Notes: a model not told the origin generated them from the sequence alone. Numbered from the stretch's first letter, positions 7,653 to 17,498 are shown. The stretch is DNA of 64,000 nucleotides from Saccharibacter sp. EH611 (GCF_009834765.1 NZ_WVHP01000001.1:186001-250000), one strand, 5' to 3'. Numbers and translations: made by a program.

Positions 7653-8816
7653 TTAGTCGTGCGAGAAATGGAACGTCATCGCAGAATGATAGGTTTGGCC
7701 CGGTTTTAGCTCAATGCTGGGGAAGTTTGGCTGGTTAGGGCTATCGGGGAAATGCTCTGGCTCAAAAGCCAATGCATCACCTTGACGATAGGTATTCCCA
7801 GAAGGCCCAACATAACGACCATCAATGGAATTACTTGAATAGAACTGCATCCCTGGCTGATCGGTCGTAATTTCCATCATACGGCCGGAACGAGGGTCCT
7901 GCACACGGGCAGCAAGACGCATCTCATGCGACTCTGACTCACCGTTAATGATAAGGCATTTATCATAACCACGTGGCCCCAACATTTGCGGATCATTACT
8001 ACGCAAACGTTCACCCACTGTATGAGGGGTACGGAAATCAAACGGGCTATTATCCACAGAAGCGAACTGACCGGTTGGGATCGAGTTCTGATCTGTCTGT
8101 ACATAACGATCAGCAAAAATCTGCACGATTTCTGGCTCCACCGTGCCAGAACCTTCACCATTCAGGTTCCAGTAATTATGCGTTGACAGGTTCACTACCG
8201 TCGGTGCTGACGTCTTCGCTTTGAAGCTTAATGTCAGGCTATCATCAGCACTCAAGCTATACGTAGCTTTTGTTGTCAGCTTCCCTGGGAACCCTTGATC
8301 CCCATCCGGGCTCACTAACCGCAACGTCACATAAGCGCCTTTACGGTTATGTCCGGTGTCGTCGATCACCCAAAGCTTACGATCAAAACTCTCAGCCCCA
8401 CCATGAAGCGTATAAGGTGGGTTGTTGACCGATGTATGATATTGCTGCCCCTCAAGGGTAAAGCTTGCATTATTAATACGATTGGCAACACGCCCTAGAA
8501 TTCCACCAAAATGAGGGTCTGCATTATTAGCAGCATAACCCTCTACCGTTGGGAAGCCGAGAGCGATATTCTCCACTTTACCCTGACGGTCTGGCACTTC
8601 AACAGACTGCAAAATGCCACCATAGGTCAAAACACGTACTTTTAAGCCGTGATCATTTGTCAGCGTAACAGCCTTAACAGCTTTTCCATTAGGGAGGGTA
8701 GATACTGTTGAGACTTGCACCCGTGGATGTGCATAAGCAGCACCACTAAGAGAAGCCCCCAAAGCTAAAGCGGAAAAAGACAACAGCCATTGGCGACTGC
8801 TGAAGAAACGAGACAT
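7653..8816 (-). CDS. galM: Periplasmic aldose 1-epimerase
   Basis: A 387-residue mutarotase that interconverts alpha and beta anomers of free hexoses. A Sec signal peptide (residues 1 to about 29, ending GAAYAHP) places it in the periplasm, unlike cytoplasmic GalM of enterics. The family residues are visible: the active-site His stretches PYTLHGGAESFDRK and NLSTHNYWNLNGEG, and the catalytic Glu near the end in LAFEPEHFPDSPNQPNFP. Acetic acid bacteria oxidise sugars in the periplasm, where membrane dehydrogenases prefer one anomer, so an exported mutarotase fits. It is divergent from mlaA over a 370-base spacer. Confidence 0.92.
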   Translation of the reverse strand: MSRFFSSRQWLLSFSALALGASLSGAAYAHPRVQVSTVSTLPNGKAVKAVTLTNDHGLKVRVLTYGGILQSVEVPDRQGKVENIALGFPTVEGYAANNADPHFGGILGRVANRINNASFTLEGQQYHTSVNNPPYTLHGGAESFDRKLWVIDDTGHNRKGAYVTLRLVSPDGDQGFPGKLTTKATYSLSADDSLTLSFKAKTSAPTVVNLSTHNYWNLNGEGSGTVEPEIVQIFADRYVQTDQNSIPTGQFASVDNSPFDFRTPHTVGERLRSNDPQMLGPRGYDKCLIINGESESHEMRLAARVQDPRSGRMMEITTDQPGMQFYSSNSIDGRYVGPSGNTYRQGDALAFEPEHFPDSPNQPNFPSIELKPGQTYHSAMTFHFSHD

Positions 8817-9188
8817 AATTTCCCCCTACTTCATGACCAACGTTATCACCCTAATGCCGAATACGTTACGACAAGCATTCACCCTGCAACGATTAGACAC
8901 GTAGTTAAAACGTTATATGGCCACTACTGACACCCAAACGAAAAGAAAATGCAATCCCCCCTCACACCTTCGCCCCACCTACATCATCATCTGTCGATTT
9001 AGGGGGTGTGCAGCTCCCCACAATATGCAATATAATGATTGAGCAGACGGTTCGTCACCGACCTGCAAAGGCGCAGAGACGGCAAGTATCTTTTCTTATT
9101 GGAAAACAGTTTTCTATCCTGCCCTTTTGAGGATATAACCACCGAACTACTCGCATATGGGTCTGATTAGAACAGGAGCGGCAGCAAC
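8817..9188. other. Divergent galM/mlaA intergenic region
   Basis: No gene was found. On the galM side, the octamer AACGTTAT occurs at 8839-8846 and 8909-8916 with a related TACGTTAC at 8862-8869, which may be operator repeats. A TATAAT hexamer at 9031-9036 is a possible -10 for mlaA, without a clear -35 partner. Confidence 0.4.
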
Positions 9189-9992
9189 ATGGCGTGCACA
9201 CGCAGCATAATGCAGCGCAAACGAAGCAAAACCAGTGCAACCCGCGTTCTGGCCGGTTGTCTCGCTCTTCTAAGTGTTGGTGCGTGCAGCTCTCTTCGCA
9301 ACCCCCCTCCTAAAGATCCTGAAGCCCTTGAAGACTACAAAGCCGCCAATGACCCTTACGAGCCACTGAACCGTAAGATGTTTATGGTCAACATGGTGGC
9401 CTATAAATTTGCCCTTCGCCCTATGGGAAAAGCTTGGCGCGACAATGTTCCCAAATTTTTCCGCAACACGGTTGATAATGTGAACGAAACATGGGGCCAG
9501 CCATCCACCTTCTTTTCCGATGTTGGTGCTGGAAAACCACGTCGCGCCGGTGACTCCTTCATGCGCTTTCTCATTAATATGAGCGCTGGTGTCGCTGGTT
9601 TCTTTGATGTGGCAAGCTTTACTAGCTATAGAAATCACACGACGGATCCTGGCATGACGATGGGCGTCTGGGGAATTAAGTCAGGCCCTTACGTCTTCCT
9701 CCCCGGTATCGGCCCTAGCAACTTCCGTGACTCCATTGGCTATGCTCTTGGGCAGGCCCTTGTTCCTATTAACTATGTTCCAAGCGGTTATGGCCTCATC
9801 GACTTCAACTGGGCCTATAATATTCTTGGCGATTTCAACAACTTCTCTAACCAAATCGACCAGCTTGATCAGCTAGAACATCAGAGCCTTGACCCATACG
9901 CCTTTATGCGTAGCGCTTGGCAGCAAAAACGCCAAAGCGATATTGATGCCCTTAAAGCCGATAATCGTGCTACAGTCCCTGACTGGTACTAA
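9189..9992 (+). CDS. mlaA: MlaA/VacJ outer-membrane lipoprotein
   Basis: A 267-residue lipoprotein that removes mislocalised phospholipids from the outer leaflet and passes them to MlaC. The lipobox LLSVGAC is at residues 27-33 after a basic N-terminus. The family signature ANDPYEPLNRKMFMVN follows, then DVGAGKPRRAGDSFMRFLINMSAGVAGFFD and LPGIGPSNFRDSIGYALG. The start ATG at 9189 has AGGAG about 10 bases upstream; an ATG at 9210 is a possible alternative. mlaC follows after 60 bases. The mlaFEDB transporter genes are not in the window. Confidence 0.93.
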   Translation: MACTRSIMQRKRSKTSATRVLAGCLALLSVGACSSLRNPPPKDPEALEDYKAANDPYEPLNRKMFMVNMVAYKFALRPMGKAWRDNVPKFFRNTVDNVNETWGQPSTFFSDVGAGKPRRAGDSFMRFLINMSAGVAGFFDVASFTSYRNHTTDPGMTMGVWGIKSGPYVFLPGIGPSNFRDSIGYALGQALVPINYVPSGYGLIDFNWAYNILGDFNNFSNQIDQLDQLEHQSLDPYAFMRSAWQQKRQSDIDALKADNRATVPDWY

Positions 9993-10052
9993 CGAAACAA
10001 TTTATTTCCTTTACTCCTTCCTGTGCGACAGGTTTTTACCGGGAGAATCCCT

Positions 10053-10661
10053 ATGATGCTTCGCCGTCTTACACGCCGCACCATTCTCGGAACGGCCTGC
10101 CTGCTGAGCTTCGCTCCAAGCCTAGCTCTTGCAACTCCTGCAACGGACTTTGTCAGCTCCTTTGGAGGGCAACTCGCTCATATTTTAAATGCCAATACCT
10201 CAACGGATAAAAAATATGAGGAGCTTCTCCCTCTTTTGCGCAAAAACGTCGATATTGCGGGAATCGGTCGTTATGTTTTGGGCCGCTACTGGCGCGTCGC
10301 CACCCCTGAACAACAAAAAGAATATCTGAAACTCTTCGAACGCGTCCTTCTGAATGCTGTCACTAACCAAATGGGGCACTATCAGGACGTCTCATTACAG
10401 CTGCTCGGTAGTGTGCCGACGCCCGCAGGAGAGAAAGTGTCTCTTATTGTGCGTCGTCCCCATCAGCCAGATATTACGCTCACCACGGTGGTCGCTGGCA
10501 CCCCACCTAAGGTGGTTGACCTTTACGGGGAAGGGGCAAGTATGCGCATGACACAGCGTAGCGACTATACGGCTTTCCTCACACGTAACGGTGGTAAGGT
10601 GCAGGTTATGATTGATGCTTTGAGGCATCAAATCGCTGATAACGCAGCCTCAAGGCATTAA
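10053..10661 (+). CDS. mlaC: MlaC/Ttg2D-family phospholipid-binding protein
   Basis: A 202-residue periplasmic carrier that shuttles phospholipid between MlaA and the inner-membrane Mla ABC complex. The start is the ATG at 10053, with GGGAG about 8 bases upstream, in preference to an upstream GTG in frame. A twin-Arg-rich N-terminus and hydrophobic run end at SLALA-TP, a likely signal peptide. The family core is visible: a helix with NVDIAGIGRYVLGRYWR, then EYLKLFERVLLNAVTNQM and the VVDLYGEGASMRMTQRSDY sheet. It is directly downstream of mlaA. Confidence 0.9.
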   Translation: MMLRRLTRRTILGTACLLSFAPSLALATPATDFVSSFGGQLAHILNANTSTDKKYEELLPLLRKNVDIAGIGRYVLGRYWRVATPEQQKEYLKLFERVLLNAVTNQMGHYQDVSLQLLGSVPTPAGEKVSLIVRRPHQPDITLTTVVAGTPPKVVDLYGEGASMRMTQRSDYTAFLTRNGGKVQVMIDALRHQIADNAASRH

Positions 10662-10736
10662 CATCCGGCATAAATCGTGGGGAAGAACGAGAAGAGGGTT
10701 GATGAACCTTCTTCTCCAGCCTACAGAAGCAGCGCC

Positions 10737-11801
10737 ATGACTGATGACCTTGCCCCCTTCGATTTCGATCTGCCTCGTACCCATATCGCGACAGAGCCTG
10801 CTCGCCCGCGTGAAGCTGCTCGGCTTTTGCATGTACAACCGCCTCTAGCAACAGAAACAGAAGAAGCAGAGCTCAGTCTGTACCAAATCCGCGACCTTCC
10901 TAGTCTGTTACAGGAAGGTGATCTTCTCGTTGCAAACAATACGGAAGTCATCCGTGCCAAACTAGAAGCCACGCGCGGAGCCGCAAAAATCGGGATTACC
11001 CTTGACCGTATTCTCCCGGGGGGTGAGTGGCACGCACTCGCTCGTAATGCGCGGAAACTGAAAGAAAATGATACGCTTCAGTTCGGTGACGATGAAGTGA
11101 CCGCAACGGTCGTCGCTAATGAAGGTGATGGCGCTGTTACCCTCCGCTTTTCTGTCGAAGGTGATGCCTTTGATGCTTTCTTAGAACGCACCGCCGCCCT
11201 CGCCCTCCCCCCTTATATTGACCGTCCTCATGGCCCGACATTGGACGATGACAGCGATTATCGCACCATCTTCTCTCGCTATCGCGGGGCAGTAGCCGCT
11301 CCTACAGCAGGGTTGCATTTTACCGATGAGCTGCTCTCTAAACTGCGCCAACGCGGCATTGAGCAACACACACTAACGTTGCATGTCGGGGCGGGCACGT
11401 TCCTCCCCGTGCGCTCCACCATTGCAGAGCATAAAATGCACGCAGAATGGGGTCGGATTGATGCCCACACAGCTCAAGCAATTAATGACACGAAGAAACG
11501 CGGGGGGCGCATTGTCGCCGTTGGTACGACCACGCTTCGGCTCCTTGAAAGCGCAACCGATGAAGATGGAACCGTGCAGCCTTGGACGGGCGAAACGTCC
11601 ATCTTTATCAAACCCGGCTACCGCTTCCGTTGCGTTGATGCCTTAATGACCAACTTTCACCTCCCCCGCTCAACGCTTTTTATGCTGGTATGTGCTTTTA
11701 GTGGCACAAAAACCATGCAGGCGGCCTATCACCGTGCCATTGCCGAGGGAATGCGCTTCTATTCCTACGGTGATGCTTGTCTTTTGGAACGTTCTTCATG
11801 A
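10737..11801 (+). CDS. queA: S-adenosylmethionine:tRNA ribosyltransferase-isomerase
   Basis: A 354-residue enzyme that transfers and rearranges the ribose of SAM onto preQ1 in tRNA to make epoxyqueuosine. The start is the ATG at 10737 ([13 protein letters not shown]); a 20-codon upstream extension is not homologous. Motifs include [21 protein letters not shown] near the start, [13 protein letters not shown] mid-protein and [17 protein letters not shown] near the end. The stop overlaps the tgt start (ATGA). With tgt and queH in the window, the late queuosine path is covered. Confidence 0.95.
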   Translation: MTDDLAPFDFDLPRTHIATEPARPREAARLLHVQPPLATETEEAELSLYQIRDLPSLLQEGDLLVANNTEVIRAKLEATRGAAKIGITLDRILPGGEWHALARNARKLKENDTLQFGDDEVTATVVANEGDGAVTLRFSVEGDAFDAFLERTAALALPPYIDRPHGPTLDDDSDYRTIFSRYRGAVAAPTAGLHFTDELLSKLRQRGIEQHTLTLHVGAGTFLPVRSTIAEHKMHAEWGRIDAHTAQAINDTKKRGGRIVAVGTTTLRLLESATDEDGTVQPWTGETSIFIKPGYRFRCVDALMTNFHLPRSTLFMLVCAFSGTKTMQAAYHRAIAEGMRFYSYGDACLLERSS

Positions 11802-12991
11802 CCCGTAGCCCCTCTGACGCTCCTCGCCCTAACTTAACGCCAGCAGATCACATGACCTGGCAGAAAGAGGGTCAATCTGGCAAAGCACGTGCCGGCTGGC
11901 TGCACACACGCCATGGGTCTGTCCCCACCCCTACCTTCATGCCTGTCGGCACTGTCGGCACCGTGAAGGGGATAACGATGGACTCGGTTCGCTCAACTGG
12001 TGCGGGAATCGTCTTAGGCAACACCTATCACCTCATGCTTCGGCCTACAGCCGAGCGCGTACAGCGTTTAGGTGGGTTGCACCGAATGATGGACTGGCCC
12101 GGCCCTATCCTGACCGACTCGGGCGGCTTTCAGGTGATGTCACTCGGCCCATTGCGCAAACTGACTGAAGATGGCGTGACCTTCCGCTCCCATATCGACG
12201 GCAGCAAACATCATCTGACACCCGAAAGCTCAACAGACATCCAGTTTAAGTTGGATGCCACCATTACCATGGCTTTCGATGAATGCCCGGCCCTCCCTGC
12301 CACAAAAGAGGTGCTGGAAGCCTCTATGGAACGTTCTATGCGCTGGGCTGCTCGCTCACGCGAGGCCTTCACCGCTCGTCCCGGCTATGGGCAATTTGGT
12401 ATTGTCCAAGGCGGAACCGAACAAGACTTGCGCGAACGTTCAGCCAAAGCTCTGCGTGATATTGGGTTTGAAGGCTACGCTATTGGCGGCCTCGCCGTGG
12501 GTGAAGGGCAGGAGTTGATGTTCTCCACGCTGGATTACACCACCCCCATGCTACCGGAAGACCAGCCCCGCTACCTCATGGGCGTTGGCACACCGGATGA
12601 CCTCCTCGGTGCCATCATGCGCGGCTGCGATATGTTTGATTGTGTGATGCCCTCACGCGCCGGCCGTACCGCACGTGCCTATACAGAACGCGGCACAATG
12701 AATCTGCGTAATGCACGTTTTGCAGAGGATACACGCCCCATCTCCCCCGATGATGACAGCCCAATGGCCGGTCGTTATTCGCGCGCTTATTTGCACCACC
12801 TCTTCCGAGCCAACGAAATGCTCGGCCCGATGCTACTCACCTTACATAATCTAGCGTATTATCAGCGCCTGATGCGCCAAATCCGTGCCGCTATTATGGA
12901 TGACACGTTAGAAGAGCTTGCTGTCACCCTTCGACACAATTGGTCATTGGGAGACTGGAGCGAAGACGAGTTTCCGAAACCGCACTACTAA
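11798..12991 (+). CDS. tgt: tRNA-guanine transglycosylase
   Basis: A 397-residue enzyme that swaps guanine 34 of GUN-anticodon tRNAs for preQ1. The start ATG at 11798 overlaps the queA TGA, so the pair is coupled. The catalytic Asp region [11 protein letters not shown] and the second Asp in [20 protein letters not shown] are intact, as is [10 protein letters not shown]. The usual C-terminal zinc ligands (C-x-C-x2-C) are reduced: the stretch reads [41 protein letters not shown], where the Cys positions are Asp/Ser. That loss should be checked against relatives. Confidence 0.95.
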   Translation: MTRSPSDAPRPNLTPADHMTWQKEGQSGKARAGWLHTRHGSVPTPTFMPVGTVGTVKGITMDSVRSTGAGIVLGNTYHLMLRPTAERVQRLGGLHRMMDWPGPILTDSGGFQVMSLGPLRKLTEDGVTFRSHIDGSKHHLTPESSTDIQFKLDATITMAFDECPALPATKEVLEASMERSMRWAARSREAFTARPGYGQFGIVQGGTEQDLRERSAKALRDIGFEGYAIGGLAVGEGQELMFSTLDYTTPMLPEDQPRYLMGVGTPDDLLGAIMRGCDMFDCVMPSRAGRTARAYTERGTMNLRNARFAEDTRPISPDDDSPMAGRYSRAYLHHLFRANEMLGPMLLTLHNLAYYQRLMRQIRAAIMDDTLEELAVTLRHNWSLGDWSEDEFPKPHY

Positions 12992-13115
12992 CGTTGCCGC
13001 ATTATTCTCCTGAACGACATCTCTTAAGAATGATGCTGCGATAGTAAACGCCTGCGTTATGAGAACGTCAGTACGGAATTATCACACACTGATGTGGAGA
13101 TTTAAGCAGTCTCAA

Positions 13116-13155
13116 AAAGTGACTGTAGAAGCATAAAAGCTCCTACAGTCACTTT
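13116..13155. terminator. Inverted repeat between convergent tgt and NUP genes
   Basis: Perfect 13-base arms AAAGTGACTGTAG (13116-13128) and CTACAGTCACTTT (13143-13155) with a 14-base loop lie between the two convergent genes. There is only a short T-run, so it is probably a shared terminator or mRNA end-stabiliser. Confidence 0.6.
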
Positions 13156-13168
13156 CCACAGCCTCTAC

Positions 13169-14254
13169 TTAAGGAACCTGTGTTTTGTAACGTGCCCAGT
13201 GCATCGCCAGCTCACGCACGACAGGACTCGCCGCCTCATACGCAGCATCGGTCGAAGCTTTTAGCCCCACAAACCCTTCTTCATGCGCTTCAGCCGCTAG
13301 CATGTCCGCCGGGGCTTTACCGGAAGGAGGCATATCGAAATTACTCGCGGAACGAAGAATCAAGATACGCTGTGGATCCACACGCCCCGCTTTCCCCTGA
13401 AGAGTGAGCGCCTGACATAACGCGATATCCTCTTCTGCGGTGGTTACCATTTTACCTTGTCCGTCTGTCCAGTAGCCTACCCAGCGTTCGGCCCAATCGT
13501 TCATACGGCCTCCAACCCAAAAGGTTTCAGCAGAGAGCGTATCACCAATCATCACATGAGGCTTTTTAAGCGCTTCAGGAAACATGTGATACGTCTGACG
13601 AACGGCCTCCAGAGCTGCATTATCTGGCATCGGCACATCCTTAGTCAGGTCATAGGCCCACTGCACAAGGGAAGGACGCAGCGTAAACGCCATATCTCCA
13701 GCAATGGAATGGAGCGGCGGGCGTGGCCGCTCATTGGGAACACTCCCCTGCACAGGTGTAAAGCCATCTGGCCACGAAGCAGGCGTTTCACGTGGATCAA
13801 TCAGATGAGCCTCCCCACCATTCACCACATGGCCTGCCCATGCCGCAGACGCAACCGTGCCCGCGCGAGGGTTCATGCCAGCGATGCCTGCCAGCACGAA
13901 ATACGCATGTCGGAGGTCAAAGCGCGGGTCTAACGCGAGAGCCGTGATCGCTGCGGCCATATGCGTTGGCCCTTCACCACTGACCATCCCAAGCACATGA
14001 AGCTGAGGATTATAGCGCAGTACCTCATGCTCAGTCCCGGGTGCTGGGATACTCTGCGACAAGGGGAATTTTTCAACCCAGTTTTGGAATTCCCCTGGAA
14101 TATCACCCGTGTCATGACCGATCTCAAACGTCGTCACCACGACGACCCGCACGGGTAACGGTGCGGAGCGTGCTTGGGAAGGCATGACGCCGCCCCAAAC
14201 CAGCCCAATCATCAAAGCCCCATAGATAAAAGCCCGATGCATTCGCTTTCTCAT
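13169..14254 (-). CDS. NUP-family purine nucleoside protein, exported
   Basis: A 361-residue protein of the purine nucleoside permease (NUP) family. A signal peptide ends near SQARSA-PL. The fold is related to nucleoside phosphorylases: VVVTTFEIGHDTGD at the start, FVLAGIAGMNPRAGTVASAAWA in the middle, and MIGDTLSAETFWVGGRMNDWAE further on. The family was first described as a permease, but export plus this fold also allow a periplasmic nucleoside hydrolase or phosphorylase role. Its ATG overlaps the stop of the adenosine deaminase gene by four bases, so both are expressed together and a periplasmic adenosine to inosine to base route is likely. Confidence 0.85.
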   Translation of the reverse strand: MRKRMHRAFIYGALMIGLVWGGVMPSQARSAPLPVRVVVVTTFEIGHDTGDIPGEFQNWVEKFPLSQSIPAPGTEHEVLRYNPQLHVLGMVSGEGPTHMAAAITALALDPRFDLRHAYFVLAGIAGMNPRAGTVASAAWAGHVVNGGEAHLIDPRETPASWPDGFTPVQGSVPNERPRPPLHSIAGDMAFTLRPSLVQWAYDLTKDVPMPDNAALEAVRQTYHMFPEALKKPHVMIGDTLSAETFWVGGRMNDWAERWVGYWTDGQGKMVTTAEEDIALCQALTLQGKAGRVDPQRILILRSASNFDMPPSGKAPADMLAAEAHEEGFVGLKASTDAAYEAASPVVRELAMHWARYKTQVP

Positions 14255-15825
14255 CGTGCATGACTCAATACTGGATTGCGAACAGCCGAGCGCTCAAACT
14301 CAGCCATACGTGTTTCCAGCTGCCATTGCAGACGCGCTTTCGGATTGTTTTCTAAGAAGGTCGCACAGCTTTGTGGCAACGAAGCTGTCACGCTCGCCGT
14401 ATGACACGCCGACACTCTCTGCCCAATATGATGGTCAACCCACAAGCTTTGCCCTGGCAAGAAGTTATATTCCAACCCCGTGCGTGAAAGCTGTACGAGG
14501 TCATTATAGCTGAGATGATAGGTTTGAGCCGCACGCACATATTCATTGGTCAGACTGCCACGTGAGACGCCTTCATCATCGGTTGATAACGCAACAGGGA
14601 CACCAGCACGACGATAGAGTTCAAAAGGATGGTGATCGCCTTTAATACCCAAAATCTCGTCATTACTGGTGAGATTAACCTCAACCATAATGTGCTGACG
14701 CGCCATCTTCGCGAGCAATTCAGCCGGATCATGCTCCCACATCACATCAATCCCGTGACCGATACGCTGTGCGCCTGCCACATCAATCGCACTCCAGATA
14801 TGATGATCGAGGTCTGCCAACGGCACGAGAGACGGCGTTATCTCACCCGCATGGAGGCTGAGTTTCACGCCCGGATAGACATTATTGAGATAGTGGAACA
14901 TCTGCATATGCAGATCGTAATCATGCAGCGCCGTCGCATCATCTTCAGGAGCGGCAATATTGACCCCCACAAAACGTGGATCATTCTTCACAACCGCATA
15001 ACCGACCTCAAGCTGAGGATAGGTGGCTTTAGGCGGCACAATACGCAACGTCTCAAAGAGATAACGCACCGTTACCCCACAGCCGGGCTTCGCTTGAGCG
15101 GTTCCGCATTGCAGCACCTCATGGGCGCGCTTTTCCATCGCGTCCACCCCTTTGCGTGAGGCCTCCACCATTTTCGGCAAAACAGGCTGCAACGCTTGAT
15201 GAAATGCTGGAATATCAGCCGCATTGTCGAGCTTCTTATGCTTCACCGAAGCCATCATGCTCTCTAGCCCAGCGGAAGAAGCGGTAGAAACCTGCAATTC
15301 CAGATATTGCACATGGTCATGCGCCGCATGTTCAAGCGCTTCTGCCAGCATGTCACCTTGATGATCTTTTTCCAGAGCAACAAAGCGTTCAAACGTACTG
15401 AAGAAATGGTCATGGCCAGAACGATCCGTTGCTGTCGGCACAAAATCACGCATCGATAAGGCATCAACCATACCATTCCAAGCCGGAGCATCTGAGCTGA
15501 GACTTGCTGCAGCCTCCATCCCTTCAACGGGGGCACCACAACGCTCCGGCAATATCTTCCCTTGTGGGAGATTCACACAGAGCCCATCTTTTGCCGCCCA
15601 TTTTAGAAAGCTTTCGGCATAAATTGCCCCTGACATATGGTTATGCAGGTCAGCCCCTTTAGGGAAACTTTGCATAAACATACCCAGCTGGACGGGATCA
15701 TGCTTTACACTGTCATAAAGTGCAGCGGCTGAGGGAGTCATATGAGAAGAAGGAGCAGCGAAAGCTAAAGGCACGCTGCCAACAAACACCCCTAAAAGGG
15801 AGGACATCATCGTGGAAATTTTCAT
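14251..15825 (-). CDS. Exported adenosine deaminase
   Basis: A 524-residue adenosine deaminase of the longer, secreted type, resembling the ADGF/CECR1 branch. A signal peptide ends at AFA-AP near residue 24. Zinc ligands H61 and H63 sit in GADLHNHMSGAIYAE, with the third in LSLHAGEIT, the catalytic His in RIGHGID, and the Asp pair in VALSTDDEGVSR. It converts adenosine to inosine in the periplasm. About 120 extra residues relative to cytoplasmic Add lie mainly in the first half. It is cotranscribed with the NUP gene. Confidence 0.9.
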   Translation of the reverse strand: MKISTMMSSLLGVFVGSVPLAFAAPSSHMTPSAAALYDSVKHDPVQLGMFMQSFPKGADLHNHMSGAIYAESFLKWAAKDGLCVNLPQGKILPERCGAPVEGMEAAASLSSDAPAWNGMVDALSMRDFVPTATDRSGHDHFFSTFERFVALEKDHQGDMLAEALEHAAHDHVQYLELQVSTASSAGLESMMASVKHKKLDNAADIPAFHQALQPVLPKMVEASRKGVDAMEKRAHEVLQCGTAQAKPGCGVTVRYLFETLRIVPPKATYPQLEVGYAVVKNDPRFVGVNIAAPEDDATALHDYDLHMQMFHYLNNVYPGVKLSLHAGEITPSLVPLADLDHHIWSAIDVAGAQRIGHGIDVMWEHDPAELLAKMARQHIMVEVNLTSNDEILGIKGDHHPFELYRRAGVPVALSTDDEGVSRGSLTNEYVRAAQTYHLSYNDLVQLSRTGLEYNFLPGQSLWVDHHIGQRVSACHTASVTASLPQSCATFLENNPKARLQWQLETRMAEFERSAVRNPVLSHAR

Positions 15826-16005
15826 GCGCTTATGATGATGATTTCCCGATCAGCTGACAAGTAAAACCCATCATAAAAGCCCAACAGAATAGGACGTTAT
15901 CCCTTGTTTGCATCGTTTAATTTTTAATAGTCTTTTTGCTGTCGTTTTTTAATGATACGCTTTTCTCATATCCAGCATATCCTATTCATCTAAGGGAGTT
16001 CTCCC

Positions 16006-17142
16006 ATGTCGCAGCTTTCGGACGCCCTTTTATCTCTCCAAGGCCATGCACAAAGCATACGCGAGCGCGCATCCCAATATGATCAGCTGGGAGAAATCGC
16101 TCAGCCAACACTGGACTTCCTGCGCCATGAGGGAATCCTCTCTCTTGCTGTCCCTCAAGAGTATGGCGGGGCTGGAATTGGCTTTCAGGATATGACACGC
16201 ATCATCGCCTCCCTAGCCGAAAATGATCCCTCAACGGCTCTGATCGTCGCGATGCAATATCTCCATTGCTTCTCCATCGCGACGTCACCAAGCTGGCCAG
16301 AAGACCTGAAAGAAGAAGTCCTTTCCGATATCAAAGCTCATGGCTCACTTGTGAATGCCCTACGTGTGGAACCGGAGCTCGGCACACCTTCTCGAGGTGG
16401 CATCCCTGCTACGCGTCTGCGCCATGTGAATGGTCAATGGGTGCTCAGCGGGCGCAAAATTTTCTCCACCGGGTCATCAGCTCTTCGGTGGGGGCTTGTA
16501 TGGTGCGCTACAGATGAGAATCCCCAGCGTGTCGGGCAAGTGCTTGTCCGGCTCGACCAAGAAGCCATTGCCGTGCAAAAAAGCTGGCATCATCTCGGGA
16601 TGCGCGCCACAGGGAGTGACACCATTGTCTTTAATGATGCCCCCGTTCCAGAACGCTACCTTGCCAATATTGTATCTACTGAAGAAGGGAACCCAGAAAC
16701 CCCCGGCCTCTTTGTCTGGCATGCTCTGATCTTGGCACATCTCTATAACGCCATCGCCCATTCCGCCCGGCAATGGTTTACGTCTTTCCTCCACAAACGT
16801 GTACCCTCAGGCCTTGGGCGCCCGTTAGCGACGTTGCCGCGCTTCCAAACAATTGTAGGTGAGATAGACGGGCTTCTCCTCTCGAACACGGCCCTGCTGA
16901 ATCACGCTCAAACACATTATGAGGCCATCACACTGACAGAAGCCTCACAAATTAAACGCCTCGTCACAGAACAAGCCATCAGTGCCGTCCAACGCGCCAT
17001 TGAAGTAAGCGGCAACCCGGGATTAAGCCAAGATAACCCACTTGAGCGCCATTATCGCAACGTCCTGTGTGGCCGCATTCATTCCCCCCAAGCCGATACG
17101 GTTCTTGAAAAGGCTGGCTTTAACGCTCTCTTCCCTTCCTAA
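16006..17142 (+). CDS. Acyl-CoA dehydrogenase-like flavoprotein (SfnB/DszC type possible)
   Basis: A 378-residue flavin enzyme of the acyl-CoA dehydrogenase fold. The N-terminal helix domain has VPQEYGGAGIGFQDM, the middle sheet has VNGQWVLSGRKIFSTGS, and the C-terminal four-helix domain has IEVSGNPGLSQDNPLERHYRNVLCGRIHSPQADTVL. The Glu base typical of true acyl-CoA dehydrogenases is not evident, and the C-terminal stretch resembles the FMNH2-dependent monooxygenase branch (SfnB, DszC) used on sulfur or sulfone compounds. The substrate is therefore open. The ATG has GGGAG about 7 bases upstream. The small RHH gene follows 64 bases later. Confidence 0.75.
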   Translation: MSQLSDALLSLQGHAQSIRERASQYDQLGEIAQPTLDFLRHEGILSLAVPQEYGGAGIGFQDMTRIIASLAENDPSTALIVAMQYLHCFSIATSPSWPEDLKEEVLSDIKAHGSLVNALRVEPELGTPSRGGIPATRLRHVNGQWVLSGRKIFSTGSSALRWGLVWCATDENPQRVGQVLVRLDQEAIAVQKSWHHLGMRATGSDTIVFNDAPVPERYLANIVSTEEGNPETPGLFVWHALILAHLYNAIAHSARQWFTSFLHKRVPSGLGRPLATLPRFQTIVGEIDGLLLSNTALLNHAQTHYEAITLTEASQIKRLVTEQAISAVQRAIEVSGNPGLSQDNPLERHYRNVLCGRIHSPQADTVLEKAGFNALFPS

Positions 17143-17205
17143 GAAACACGCCATTATGCTCTATTGTAAATGTAGCGTAGCTGCCAGCAGAAAGCGTTCC
17201 CTCTT

Positions 17206-17481
17206 ATGAATGGTCTCCATAAACGTAGTGTCAGTCTATCAGGCCATCGCACCTCTATCGCCCTAGAGTGGGAATTTTGGTTTATTCTGGAACAGATGGC
17301 TCAACACAACAAAGAGTCTCTTGCTGGTTTTATCACCCAGCTTGATCGGCAACGCTCTGCACAGCAAAGCCTTGCCTCCGTGTTGCGAATTACCGCCCTG
17401 CGCTATGTTGCTATGTCCGAGGAGCGTATGTTTTTCCCACAATCCCGTTCCGACCCGCCAGAGAACATGGTAGAACTATAG
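17206..17481 (+). CDS. Ribbon-helix-helix domain protein
   Basis: A 91-residue protein of the alphaproteobacterial RHH_4 type. It begins with a basic strand KRSVSLSGHRTSIALE, then a helix WEFWFILEQMAQHNKESLAGFITQLD and a second helix SLASVLRITALRYV, the pattern of a MetJ/Arc-like DNA-binding dimer. The target is not known. It sits 18 bases before the TerB/DnaJ gene and is likely in the same transcript. Confidence 0.8.
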   Translation: MNGLHKRSVSLSGHRTSIALEWEFWFILEQMAQHNKESLAGFITQLDRQRSAQQSLASVLRITALRYVAMSEERMFFPQSRSDPPENMVEL

Positions 17482-17498
17482 AAAACGAGGGAACATAT

